From NCBI RefSeq assembly GCF_001423265.1, contig NZ_LMND01000001.1, positions 2,128 through 66,127 of the forward strand: a stretch of DNA of 64,000 bases, given 5' to 3'. The position numbers and the translations under genes are program-made. Source of the stretch: Methylobacterium sp. Leaf108 (lineage in GTDB: Bacteria; Pseudomonadota; Alphaproteobacteria; Rhizobiales; Beijerinckiaceae). Position 1 is the stretch's first letter; every line of letters begins with the position of its first letter. The notes under the pieces were generated by a model. The model was not told the origin of the DNA, made no database searches, and was given only the letters and a program-made list of their open reading frames with translations. This document shows positions 1 to 8,293 of the stretch, piece after piece.

Positions 1-126
1 GTCTACCAGGACCACGACACCCCCGAGCGCATGTACGCCCAGGCCGGCCTCGACACCGACGGCATCGTCAAGGCCGTCACCGGCGCCCTGCCCGAGCGGA
101 AGTCCGGCCGCCTCCGGCTCGCCTGA
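1..126 (+). CDS. dxs: 1-deoxy-D-xylulose-5-phosphate synthase, C-terminal end (partial)
   Basis: Only the last 41 codons are inside the window; the gene starts upstream. The visible tail carries a segment of the form QDHDTPERMYAQAGLD, which resembles the extreme C-terminus of alphaproteobacterial Dxs proteins (a His-Asp-x-Pro, then Met-Tyr-Ala-x-Ala-Gly-Leu-Asp pattern). Dxs makes the first intermediate of the non-mevalonate isoprenoid pathway, so its place directly before hopanoid genes would couple precursor supply to squalene use. A transketolase-like protein is the main alternative, because both belong to one thiamine-diphosphate superfamily and the catalytic parts are not visible. The gap to hpnA is 151 bp. 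Confidence 0.6.
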   Translation, partial: VYQDHDTPERMYAQAGLDTDGIVKAVTGALPERKSGRLRLA

Positions 127-277
127 CCCGCGCCGCGAGATCGCGCGGGGGTGTGCCCGTGCGATCCTTGTCGGCGGCGGTTTTCGATGACATGAGGCCG
201 GGCCGCGGCGGACGCGCCCCGGCGTTTTTCCTGCGGTCCCCCGGCCGCCACCGATCGTCCTGACGATTAAGAGAGAC

Positions 278-1303
278 ATGGCTGAGGCTGATCCATCCGC
301 CCCCTGGGGCGTCGGTCCGGTCCTGATCACCGGCGCCAGCGGTTTCCTCGGGGCCGCCCTCGTCGACGTGTTCCGCAAGGCGGGCTTTCCCGTACGGATC
401 ATGGTGCGTTCGACGAGCCCGCGCACCAACCTCGTCTGGACCGACGTCGAAGTGGTGGAAGGCGACATGCGCGACCGGGACGCCGTCGCCGCCGCCTTGC
501 AGGGCCAGCGCTACCTCGTCCACGCCGCGGCCGACTACCGGCTGTGGGCACCGGACATGGAGGAGATCGTCCGGACCAACCGCGACGGCACCCTCATCAT
601 GATGGAAGAGGCGTTGCGCGCCGGGATCGAGCGGATCGTCTACACCTCCAGCGTCGCCACCATCAAACCGCACGACGACGGGACGCCCGCCGACGAGAGC
701 CGGCCGCTCACCCCGGGCACCGCCATCGGCGCCTACAAGCGCAGCAAGGTCGTGGCCGAACGCGTCGTCGAGGAGATGGCCGCCCGCAACGGCCTGCCCG
801 TGGTCATCGTCAACCCCTCGACGCCGATCGGCCCGCGCGACGTCAAGCCGACGCCCACCGGCCGCATCATCCTGGAAGCGGCGCTGGGGCGGATGCCGGC
901 GTTCGTCGACACCGGCCTCAACCTCGCCCACGTCGACGACGTCGCCGCCGGGCATCTCCTCGCCCTGCGCAAGGGCCGCACCGGGGAACGCTACATCCTG
1001 GGCGGCGAGAACGTGTTGCTGTCGCAGATGCTGGCCGACATCGCTGGCCTGATCGGGCGCAAGCCCCCCACCGTCAACCTGCCGCGCGCCGCGGTGTATC
1101 CGATCGCTTATCTCTCCGAGCAGATCGCGCGGGTGACCGGCAAGGCCCCCTTCGCGACGATCGACGGCATCCGGATGTCGCGCTACCGCATGTTCTTCAC
1201 CGACGCCAAGGCGCGGGCCGAACTCGGCTACACCGCCCGCCCCTACCGAGAGGGCCTGTCCGACGCGATCGCGTGGTTTCGCCAGGCGGGGCTGATCCGA
1301 TGA
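278..1303 (+). CDS. hpnA: Hopanoid-associated sugar epimerase HpnA
   Basis: 341-residue extended short-chain dehydrogenase/epimerase. The N-terminal Rossmann motif GASGFLG is at residues 19-25 and the catalytic Tyr-x-x-x-Lys is at 153-157 (YKRSK). Family knowledge links HpnA to hopanoid clusters, where it is thought to act on the sugar-derived side chain of extended hopanoids; the exact substrate is not settled. The ATG is preceded by an AAGAGAG ribosome-binding site. The stop codon overlaps the hpnC start (ATGA), so translation is probably coupled. The following genes hpnC, hpnD and hpnE are equally tight, which argues for one operon. Confidence 0.9.
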   Translation: MAEADPSAPWGVGPVLITGASGFLGAALVDVFRKAGFPVRIMVRSTSPRTNLVWTDVEVVEGDMRDRDAVAAALQGQRYLVHAAADYRLWAPDMEEIVRTNRDGTLIMMEEALRAGIERIVYTSSVATIKPHDDGTPADESRPLTPGTAIGAYKRSKVVAERVVEEMAARNGLPVVIVNPSTPIGPRDVKPTPTGRIILEAALGRMPAFVDTGLNLAHVDDVAAGHLLALRKGRTGERYILGGENVLLSQMLADIAGLIGRKPPTVNLPRAAVYPIAYLSEQIARVTGKAPFATIDGIRMSRYRMFFTDAKARAELGYTARPYREGLSDAIAWFRQAGLIR

Positions 1304-2214
1304 GCGCGACCCTGGACAACGCCACGCAGGCCCGCTCCGGCAAGGGCCACAAGGACGAGAACTTCCCCGTCGCCTCGCACCTGATCCATCCCAGGAATCG
1401 CGGGGCGATCCTCGCCTTCTACGATTTCGTGCGGGCGGGCGACGATGTCGCCGACCATGCCGAGCTGTCGCCCGAGCGCAAGATCGCGCTCCTCGACCGG
1501 CTCGCCGACGCCCTGACCGGCGAGGGCCCGCCCGACCCGGAGGCCGAGCCGCTGAAACGCGAACTCGCGACGCGCGGCCTGACCCCGACCCATGCCCTCG
1601 AGCTCCTCGACGCCTTCCGCTTCGATGCCCGCAAGACCCGCTACGACGACTGGGAGGACCTCATCGCCTATTGCCGGCTCTCGGCGATGCCGGTGGGGCG
1701 CTACGTCCTCGACGTCCACGGCGAGGATCCGGCCGTGGTCTGGGGACCGTCCGATGCGATCTGCGCGGCCCTCCAGATCGTCAACCACCTCCAGGATTGC
1801 GCGAAGGACTATCGCCGCAACGACCGAGTCTACCTACCCCGGGACGTGCTCGCTCGCCACGGCGTCACCGTCGAGGCCCTGGCCGCCGACAGGGCGTCTC
1901 CTGCCCTACGCGCCGTGATCCGGGAGCTGGCCGAACGGACCATGGGGCTCCTCGACGAGGGTGCGGTACTGCCCGACCTCATCGCGGACCTGCGCCTGAG
2001 CCTCGAGATCGCCGCGATCCATCGCCTGGCGGTGGTGCTCTGCCGCGGCCTGATGGAGCGCGACCCGCTCAGCGAGTCGGTACATCACGGCAAGGCCGGC
2101 TTCGCCCTCACCGCGCTCGGCGGCATCATTGCGACCCTGGCGCGGCGTCCGTTGCGAGGCCGGGTGCTTCGGGCGCAGGCGCTGCGCGTCGCCAACCAGG
2201 AGGGACGCCGATGA
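1300..2214 (+). CDS. hpnC: Hydroxysqualene synthase HpnC
   Basis: 304-residue member of the squalene/phytoene synthase family. In the three-enzyme bacterial squalene route it converts presqualene diphosphate to hydroxysqualene. The first Asp-rich motif is DDVAD at residues 48-52; the second helix carries QDCAKD at 165-170, followed by a segment ending VYLP that is typical of the family. The start is fixed by the ATGA overlap with hpnA. The same four-base overlap joins it to hpnD. The product should act at the inner face of the cytoplasmic membrane, because its substrate and product are lipids. Confidence 0.92.
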   Translation: MSATLDNATQARSGKGHKDENFPVASHLIHPRNRGAILAFYDFVRAGDDVADHAELSPERKIALLDRLADALTGEGPPDPEAEPLKRELATRGLTPTHALELLDAFRFDARKTRYDDWEDLIAYCRLSAMPVGRYVLDVHGEDPAVVWGPSDAICAALQIVNHLQDCAKDYRRNDRVYLPRDVLARHGVTVEALAADRASPALRAVIRELAERTMGLLDEGAVLPDLIADLRLSLEIAAIHRLAVVLCRGLMERDPLSESVHHGKAGFALTALGGIIATLARRPLRGRVLRAQALRVANQEGRR

Positions 2215-3062
2215 GCGCCACCGCCACGCCGCTGCCGGCGGACGCCGCCGAAGCCCCTGCCCTACCCGCGAAATCCTCCTCGTTCTACACCGCCATGCGG
2301 CTGCTGCCGAAGGATCGGCGCGAGGCGATGTATGCGGTCTACGCCTTCTGTCGGGCGGTGGACGACGTCGCCGACGACGGCGGGGCGGCCGAGGTCCGTG
2401 CGGCCGAACTCGACCGCTGGCGCGCCGACATCGACGACCTCTACGCCGGCCGGCCGGCGGCCCGGGTGCGCGACCTCGTGGTCCCGATCGCGCGCTACGC
2501 CTTGCGCCGCGAGGATTTCCAGGCGGTCATCGACGGCATGGCGATGGATGCCTTCGAGGATATCGTCGCCCCCGACGAGGACACCCTCGACCTCTATTGC
2601 GACCGCGTCGCCAGCGCCGTCGGCCGCCTCTCGGTCCGCATCTTCGGCCTGCCCGAGGATCTCGGCATCCGGCTGGCCCATCACGAGGGCCGGGCGCTGC
2701 AGCTCACCAACATCCTGCGCGACATCGACGAGGACGCGGAACGCGGCCGCCTCTACCTGCCGCGCGAGCGGCTGGCCGCCATCGGCCTGCCGACGCCGAC
2801 GCCGCAGGCAGCGATGGCGCATCCGCGCATCGGCGAGGTCTGCGCGGCGGTGGCCGCCCAGGCCGAGGCGCATTACCGCGAGACCTGGGCGATCATCGCC
2901 AAAAGCCCGAGGGCGGCCACCAAGGCCCCCCGGCTGATGGCGGCCGCCTACCGGCTCTATCTCGACGAGCTCCTGAAGCGGGGGTGGTCGCCCCCACGCG
3001 CCCGCGTCAAGCCCGGCAAGCTCGCCCTGCTGTCCGTCGCCCTGCGCCACGGGATCGTCTGA
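2211..3062 (+). CDS. hpnD: Presqualene diphosphate synthase HpnD
   Basis: 283-residue squalene/phytoene synthase family protein that joins two farnesyl diphosphates into presqualene diphosphate. Both metal-binding motifs look intact: DDVADD at residues 51-56 and NILRDIDED at 167-175, the latter followed by the RLYLP signature. It is the paralogue of HpnC next door; HpnD has the cleaner canonical second motif, which supports the assignment of the two names. The start overlaps the hpnC stop (ATGA). The stop codon abuts the hpnE start with no gap. Confidence 0.92.
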   Translation: MSATATPLPADAAEAPALPAKSSSFYTAMRLLPKDRREAMYAVYAFCRAVDDVADDGGAAEVRAAELDRWRADIDDLYAGRPAARVRDLVVPIARYALRREDFQAVIDGMAMDAFEDIVAPDEDTLDLYCDRVASAVGRLSVRIFGLPEDLGIRLAHHEGRALQLTNILRDIDEDAERGRLYLPRERLAAIGLPTPTPQAAMAHPRIGEVCAAVAAQAEAHYRETWAIIAKSPRAATKAPRLMAAAYRLYLDELLKRGWSPPRARVKPGKLALLSVALRHGIV

Positions 3063-4337
3063 ATGGCGGGAACCGTCCATGTGGTCGGAGCGGGCCTCGC
3101 CGGGCTCTCCGCGGCGGTGTCGCTGGTGGAACGCGGCGCCCGCGTGGTGTTGCACGAGGCCGCCAAGCAGGCGGGCGGACGCTGCCGCTCGTACTACGAC
3201 CCGAGCCTCGGGCTCACCCTCGACAACGGCAACCATCTCCTCCTGTCGGGCAACGCCTCGACGCTCGGCTTCATGCGCACCATCGGCGCTCCGGCCGACG
3301 CCCTGCAAGGACCGGCCGAGGCGGCCTTCGACTTCGCCGACCTCGCCACGGGCGAGCGCTGGCGCCTGCGCCCGAACCGCGGCCGGTTGCCGTGGTGGGT
3401 GATGAGCCCGTCGCGGCGGGTGCCGGGTACCCGGGCGATCGACTACCTCGCCCCCCTCGGCATCATCCGGGCGGCGGCCGGCAAGGGGCCGGGCCTCGGC
3501 GGCACCATCGGGCAGAGCATGACCTGCTCCGGCACGCTCTATGAGCGCCTGTGGCACCCGGTGCTGCTGGCCGCGCTCAACACCGAGCCGGCCGAGAGCG
3601 ACAACGGCCTGGCCGCCAAGATCCTGCTCGAGACCCTGGGGGCGGGTGGCGAGGCCTGCCGGCCACTGGTGGCGGTGGCCGGCCTCTCCTACGCCTTCGT
3701 CGACCCGGCCGTGGCCCATCTCACCGCACGGGGGGGCGAGATCCGGTTCGGGCGCCGCCTGCGCGGCCTCGGTTTCGGTGCCGGGCGGATCGACAGCCTC
3801 GACTTCGGCGACGGCCCCCTCGCCCTCGGGCCGGACGATGCCGTGGTTCTGGCCCTGCCACCCTGGGTGGCCGCCGACGTCCTGCCCGGCGTCGCGAGCC
3901 CGCAGGCCTACCGATCCATCGTGAACGCCCATTTCGCGATCGTTCCTCCACCGGGATCGCCTCTTCTTCTGGGTGTGGTGAACGGACTGACGGAGTGGCT
4001 GTTTGCGTATCCGGATCGTCTATCGGTGACCATCAGCGGTGCCGATCGGCTGCTCGATACACCACGGGAAGACTTGAGTGCCCGGATCTGGGCGGAGCTC
4101 TCGACTTTGACGGGACTTGCGCCCGAAAGGCCAAGCTGGCAGATCGTCAAGGAGAAGCGGGCGACCTTCGCAGCGACGCCGGCCGAGGCCGCGCGGCGCG
4201 CAAGCGCCGTGACCGACCACAAGAACCTCGTCCTGGCGGGCGATTGGACTGCCACCGGCCTGCCATCGACGATCGAGGGGGCGATCCGCTCTGGAACCAC
4301 GGCTGCGCACGCGCTCCTCGACGGAGCGCGGGCCTAG
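3063..4337 (+). CDS. hpnE: Hydroxysqualene dehydroxylase HpnE
   Basis: 424-residue FAD-dependent amine-oxidase/desaturase-type protein that reduces hydroxysqualene to squalene. The dinucleotide-binding motif GAGLAG lies at residues 9-14 and is followed by an acidic strand end and a GGRCRS segment, as usual in this fold. It starts directly after the hpnD stop. Base composition is odd: up to about position 3940 almost all codons end in G or C, but from 3942 onward roughly half of the next 29 codons end in A or T. The protein still reads smoothly through this point, so the gene appears intact; see the finding on a possible recombined tract. Confidence 0.9.
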   Translation: MAGTVHVVGAGLAGLSAAVSLVERGARVVLHEAAKQAGGRCRSYYDPSLGLTLDNGNHLLLSGNASTLGFMRTIGAPADALQGPAEAAFDFADLATGERWRLRPNRGRLPWWVMSPSRRVPGTRAIDYLAPLGIIRAAAGKGPGLGGTIGQSMTCSGTLYERLWHPVLLAALNTEPAESDNGLAAKILLETLGAGGEACRPLVAVAGLSYAFVDPAVAHLTARGGEIRFGRRLRGLGFGAGRIDSLDFGDGPLALGPDDAVVLALPPWVAADVLPGVASPQAYRSIVNAHFAIVPPPGSPLLLGVVNGLTEWLFAYPDRLSVTISGADRLLDTPREDLSARIWAELSTLTGLAPERPSWQIVKEKRATFAATPAEAARRASAVTDHKNLVLAGDWTATGLPSTIEGAIRSGTTAAHALLDGARA

Positions 4338-4380
4338 GGCATCGGACCGAAAGGCGGCTGCCGCCTTTGGGTCCGATGCC
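4338..4380. terminator. Long inverted repeat after hpnE (terminator or REP-like)
   Basis: The first base after the hpnE stop begins an 11-base arm (4338-4348) matched perfectly by its reverse complement at 4370-4380. The inner part, 4349-4369, is itself nearly palindromic (an AAAGGCGGC arm against GCCGCCTTT), giving a stem of about 20 pairs with one G-G mismatch. No T-run follows. A weaker inverted repeat, AGGACGA (4381-4387) with TCGTCCT (4400-4406), comes next. It probably ends or stabilises the hpnACDE transcript, leaving shc-hpnG with their own promoter in the rest of the 230-bp gap. Confidence 0.6.
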
Positions 4381-4567
4381 AGGACGAGAGATGGGCGCAT
4401 CGTCCTGGAGCCAGATCCAGGACGGTGCGCTCGCAGAAACCTGCGCGGCGTCGGCCCATCCGGGCCGCTCGCCGCGCAGCCGAGACGTGTGATCGGTCAC
4501 GGATGCGGCGGACGGGACGGTCTAGTCCCGACGCACCGTGGTCGCGGATGGTTCAAGGCGGAGATCG

Positions 4568-6565
4568 ATGCGCGAGGCATTCAAGAAGGTCGAGACGCTG
4601 CAGCGTCCCAAGACACAGGAAATCTCTCTCTCCGACGTGGAGCGCGGCATCGTCCGGGCGACGCAAGGATTGACGGCCCTGTCGCATGCCGACGGGCACC
4701 TGTGCTTCGAGCTCGAAGCCGATGCCACGATCCCATCCGAATACATCCTGTTCCACAACTTTCGCGCCACGCCGATTCCCAACGGTCTCGGGCCGAAGAT
4801 CGGCAACTACCTGCGCCGGACGCAGGGCAAGCACGGCGGCTGGTCGCTGGTCCATGAGGGGCCGTTCGACATCAGCTGCAGCGTGAAGGCGTATTTCGCC
4901 TTGAAGCTCATCGGCGACTCGATCGAGGCGCCCCACATGCGCAAGGCCCGCGAGGCCATCCTCTCGCGCGGCGGGGCGGCCAATTCCAACGTGTTCACCC
5001 GCTTCTTCCTCGCCCTCTACGGCGAGGTGCCCTGGCGTGCCATCCCGGTGATGCCGGTGGAGGTGATGCACCTGCCGCGCTGGTTCCCGTTCCACCTCGA
5101 CAAGGTGTCGTACTGGGCGCGCTGCGTGATGGTGCCCCTATTCGTCCTCCAGGCCAAGAAGCCGCGCGCCCGCAACCCCCTCGGCATCGGCATCCCCGAG
5201 CTGTTCGTGACGCCGCCCGAGCACGTGCGCAACTGGCCCGGCAGCCCGCATGCGACCTGGCCGTGGACGCCGATCTTCGGCGGCATCGACCGGATCCTCC
5301 AGCTGACGGAGAACTGGTTTCCCAAGAAGCGCCGCCAGCGCGCCATCGACAAGGCGGTGGCCTGGGTGAGCGAGCGCCTCAACGGCGAGGACGGCCTCGG
5401 GGCGATCTACCCGGCCATGGTCAACTCCGTGCTGATGTACGAGGTGCTGGGCTACCCGGCCGACCATCCGCAGATGCGCATCGCCTGCGAGGCGATCGAG
5501 AAGCTGGTGGTCGACAAGGGTTACGAGGCCTACGTCCAGCCCTGCCTGTCGCCGGTGTGGGACACGGCGCTGGCGAGCCACGCGCTCCTCGAGGCCGGCG
5601 GCCCTCAGGCCGAGCATCAGGCCCGGCGCGGCCTCGACTGGCTGCGGCCCCTGCAGGTCCTCGACATCAAGGGCGACTGGGCGGCGGGCCGGCCGAACGT
5701 GCGGCCGGGCGGCTGGGCATTCCAATACGCCAACCCGCACTTCCCCGACCTCGACGACACCGCCGTGGTGGTGATGGCGATGGACCGGGCGATGCGCCAG
5801 CACGGCCTCGTCGCCGACATGCCCGACTACACCAACGCCATCGCCCGCGCGCGCGAATGGGTCGAGGGCCTGCAGTCGAGCGACGGCGGCTGGGCGGCCT
5901 TCGACGCCGACAACAACCACCACTACCTCAACCACATCCCGTTCTCGGACCACGGCGCGCTCCTCGATCCGCCCACCGCCGACGTCACGGCGCGGGTGGT
6001 CTCGATGCTGTCCCAGCTCGGCGAGACGCGCTCCAGCTCCAAGGCGCTCGACCGCGGCGTCACCTACCTCCTGGCCGACCAGGAGGACGACGGAAGCTGG
6101 TACGGCCGCTGGGGCATGAACTTCATCTACGGCACCTGGTCGGTGCTGTGCGCCCTCAACGCGGCGGGCGTCGATCCGGCCTCGCCGGAAATTCGCCGCG
6201 CCGTGGCCTGGCTCATCCGCATCCAGAACCCGGACGGCGGCTGGGGCGAGGACGCCTCGTCCTACAAGATCGATCCGGCGTTCGAGCCCGGCTATTCCAC
6301 CGCCTCGCAGACCGCCTGGGCGCTGCTCGCCCTGATGGCGGTGGGCGAAGCCGACGACCCGGCGGTGACCCGCGGCATCAATTACCTGACCCGGACGCAG
6401 GGGGCCGACGGCTTCTGGGCCGAGGAGCGCTACACCGCCACCGGGTTCCCGCGGGTGTTCTACCTGCGCTACCACGGCTACCCGAAGTTCTTCCCGCTCT
6501 GGGCGATGGCGCGGTTCCGCAACCTCAAGCAGAGCAACACCCGCCAGGTGGCCTTCGGGATGTAG
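4568..6565 (+). CDS. shc: Squalene-hopene cyclase
   Basis: 665-residue monotopic membrane enzyme that cyclises squalene to hopene/hopanol, also called HpnF. The catalytic DXDDT motif is DLDDT at residues 394-398. Several QW-type repeats are visible in the second half, for example DGGWAAF, DGSWYGRWG and DGGWGED. I chose the ATG at 4568 (MREAF) because GGCGGAG sits just upstream; a GTG at 4538 would add ten residues. The first 70 or so codons share the lower GC3 of the end of hpnE, after which composition returns to the local norm. Confidence 0.95.
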   Translation: MREAFKKVETLQRPKTQEISLSDVERGIVRATQGLTALSHADGHLCFELEADATIPSEYILFHNFRATPIPNGLGPKIGNYLRRTQGKHGGWSLVHEGPFDISCSVKAYFALKLIGDSIEAPHMRKAREAILSRGGAANSNVFTRFFLALYGEVPWRAIPVMPVEVMHLPRWFPFHLDKVSYWARCVMVPLFVLQAKKPRARNPLGIGIPELFVTPPEHVRNWPGSPHATWPWTPIFGGIDRILQLTENWFPKKRRQRAIDKAVAWVSERLNGEDGLGAIYPAMVNSVLMYEVLGYPADHPQMRIACEAIEKLVVDKGYEAYVQPCLSPVWDTALASHALLEAGGPQAEHQARRGLDWLRPLQVLDIKGDWAAGRPNVRPGGWAFQYANPHFPDLDDTAVVVMAMDRAMRQHGLVADMPDYTNAIARAREWVEGLQSSDGGWAAFDADNNHHYLNHIPFSDHGALLDPPTADVTARVVSMLSQLGETRSSSKALDRGVTYLLADQEDDGSWYGRWGMNFIYGTWSVLCALNAAGVDPASPEIRRAVAWLIRIQNPDGGWGEDASSYKIDPAFEPGYSTASQTAWALLALMAVGEADDPAVTRGINYLTRTQGADGFWAEERYTATGFPRVFYLRYHGYPKFFPLWAMARFRNLKQSNTRQVAFGM

Positions 6566-6589
6566 GCCGGTCCGGCGGAGCGCATCGCC

Positions 6590-7300
6590 ATGTCGGCAGG
6601 GACCGAACGGTCCGTCCTCGCCGTGGTCGGCCTCTCCAAGGAGGCGCGCCTCGCGGCCGGTCCGGGGGTCGTCGTGGTGGGTGCCGGCGGCGATCCGCAC
6701 CGCCTGCGCGCGGCACTCGCTCACCAGGCCCCCGGCGCCGTCCGCGCCGTGATCAGCTTCGGCATCGCCGGCGGTCTCGACCCGGCGCTCCTCCCCGGCG
6801 ATGTCGTGGTGGCGACCGGCGTCCGGTCGGACGGCGAACGGTGGGACGCCGATCCCGGCATCGTCGCTTGCCTGAGAGACCGTCTGGAGCGCAGCGGACT
6901 GAGGATCACCGCGGCCGACCTCGCCGGGGTCGACGCCGCGGTCCTCGCCGTCGCAGATAAATCGGCGTTGCGCGGCCGGACCGGCGCGGCGGCGGTCGAC
7001 ATGGAATCGCATGTGGCGGCCGGCTTCGCGCGGGCGCACGGCCTGCCCTTCGCGGCGCTGCGCGTGGTCTGCGACCCGGCCGACCGGGCCCTGCCGGCCT
7101 TCGTGGCGAGCGCCCTCAAGCCAAACGGCGATCCCGACATCCTCGCCGTGCTACGCGCCCTCGTCCGTCGCCGGGCGAGCCCCGGCGACCTGATGAGGCT
7201 CGCCAGGGACTCGGGCGCCGCCTTCCGGAGTCTACGCCGCGCACGCGCCTGCCTGGGAGATGGGCTCGGCGTGCCGTCGTCCGCAGGCCCGAGGGCCTGA
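6590..7300 (+). CDS. hpnG: Hopanoid-associated nucleosidase/phosphorylase HpnG
   Basis: 236-residue protein of the MTA/SAH nucleosidase-phosphorylase fold. HpnG removes adenine from adenosylhopane on the way to ribosylhopane and bacteriohopanetetrol. Visible family elements are the SFGIAGGLDP turn and the VDMES segment, whose Met-Glu contacts the ribose in relatives. It starts 24 bp after shc, so the two are probably co-transcribed. The radical-SAM partner HpnH, which makes adenosylhopane, is not in the window. Confidence 0.85.
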   Translation: MSAGTERSVLAVVGLSKEARLAAGPGVVVVGAGGDPHRLRAALAHQAPGAVRAVISFGIAGGLDPALLPGDVVVATGVRSDGERWDADPGIVACLRDRLERSGLRITAADLAGVDAAVLAVADKSALRGRTGAAAVDMESHVAAGFARAHGLPFAALRVVCDPADRALPAFVASALKPNGDPDILAVLRALVRRRASPGDLMRLARDSGAAFRSLRRARACLGDGLGVPSSAGPRA

Positions 7301-7316
7301 CGGCTCGGGCTCCCCG

Positions 7317-7338
7317 GGCCGGAGACGAGCCTCCGGCC
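7317..7338. terminator. Hairpin between convergent hpnG and sod
   Basis: Perfect 8-bp stem, GGCCGGAG (7317-7324) with CTCCGGCC (7331-7338), around a six-base loop. It lies between the ends of two convergent genes and could serve both directions. There is no T-tract, so it may act with Rho or as an RNA 3' end stabiliser. Confidence 0.45.
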
Positions 7339-7358
7339 AGGGGACGAACGGCGAAGCC

Positions 7359-8090
7359 TCAGATCGCCAGCGTGCCGGCCTTGGCGGCCGCGTAGCGGTC
7401 GCTCACCTTCGACCAGTCGACCACGTTCCACCACGCCTTGAGGTAGTCGGCGCGGCGGTTACGGTAGGTCAGGTAGTAGGCGTGCTCCCAGACGTCGTTG
7501 CCGAACACCACCGGGGTGCCGTCCATCAGCGGCGAATCCTGGTTGGGGCGGCTGGTGAGGGCGAGCTTGCCGTCCTTGCCGAGCACCACGAACACCCAGC
7601 CGGAGCCGAACAGCTTGGTGCCGGCGGTGTTGAAATCGGTCTGCAGCTTGGCGAAGCCGCCCAGATCCTTGTCGATGGCCGCCTTGAGGTCGCCGGTGGG
7701 TTCGCCACCCTTGCCGCCCATGATCGTCCAGAACATCGTGTGGTTGGCGTGTCCGCCGCCGCTGTTGCGGATGGTCCCGCGCACCGCCTCGGGCAGCGAC
7801 GACAGGTTGGCGAGCATCTCCGGCAACGGCTTCTTGGCGAGGTCCGGCTTGTCGGCCAGCGCCGTGTTCAGGTTCGTCACGAACGCGGCGTGATGCTTGC
7901 CGTGGTGCAGCTGCATCGTCTCGGCGTCGATGGTCGGGGCGTTGCGGTCGGCCGGATAGGGCAGCGGTGCGAGGGTGAAGGGACCCGACGGAGCCGGGGC
8001 CGGCGCTCCTTGCGCGACGCTCGCCTGCGCGCGAAGGGCGATGAGGCCTCCGCCGATGGCGGCCAGGGTGGTGCGACGGTTGAGGTTCAT
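7359..8090 (-). CDS. Exported Fe/Mn superoxide dismutase with Tat signal
   Basis: 243 residues. The N-terminus has a twin-arginine pair (NRRTTLAAIGGG, Arg5-Arg6) and a hydrophobic stretch ending near AQASVAQGA, which predicts Tat export of the folded, metal-loaded enzyme to the periplasm. The iron/manganese SOD ligands are all present: His62, His117, Asp199 and His203, in the contexts MQLHHGKHH, HANHTMFW and DVWEHAYY. The enzyme dismutates superoxide, here probably outside the cytoplasmic membrane. Metal choice cannot be read with certainty. It is convergent with hpnG and has its own upstream region. Confidence 0.9.
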   Translation of the reverse strand: MNLNRRTTLAAIGGGLIALRAQASVAQGAPAPAPSGPFTLAPLPYPADRNAPTIDAETMQLHHGKHHAAFVTNLNTALADKPDLAKKPLPEMLANLSSLPEAVRGTIRNSGGGHANHTMFWTIMGGKGGEPTGDLKAAIDKDLGGFAKLQTDFNTAGTKLFGSGWVFVVLGKDGKLALTSRPNQDSPLMDGTPVVFGNDVWEHAYYLTYRNRRADYLKAWWNVVDWSKVSDRYAAAKAGTLAI

Positions 8091-8293
8091 GGTGGCGTTC
8101 TCCCGTTGTCCGGAGCGATGGGTGCGAGCACCGTCATCGACACGACGGCTACGCTAGCGCTTGCGCGATGGTTTCAACCATAGCCGACTTGGACTCTGCG
8201 TCACCTTCGCCGGAACGGGCTCGGCCCATCGAAGGCCGTCGGGACGGATCGTCCGCTGGCGGCGCGCGAGCACTCTCGATTCGGCCGGCGACC
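8091..8293. other. Intergenic region upstream of sod
   Basis: 203 bp between the sod start and the end of the next minus-strand gene. It contains a short palindrome, ATGGTT (8168-8173) with AACCAT (8176-8181), about 80 bp upstream of the sod start, which could be a regulator site. I see no RNA gene or ORF worth calling. Confidence 0.3.
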
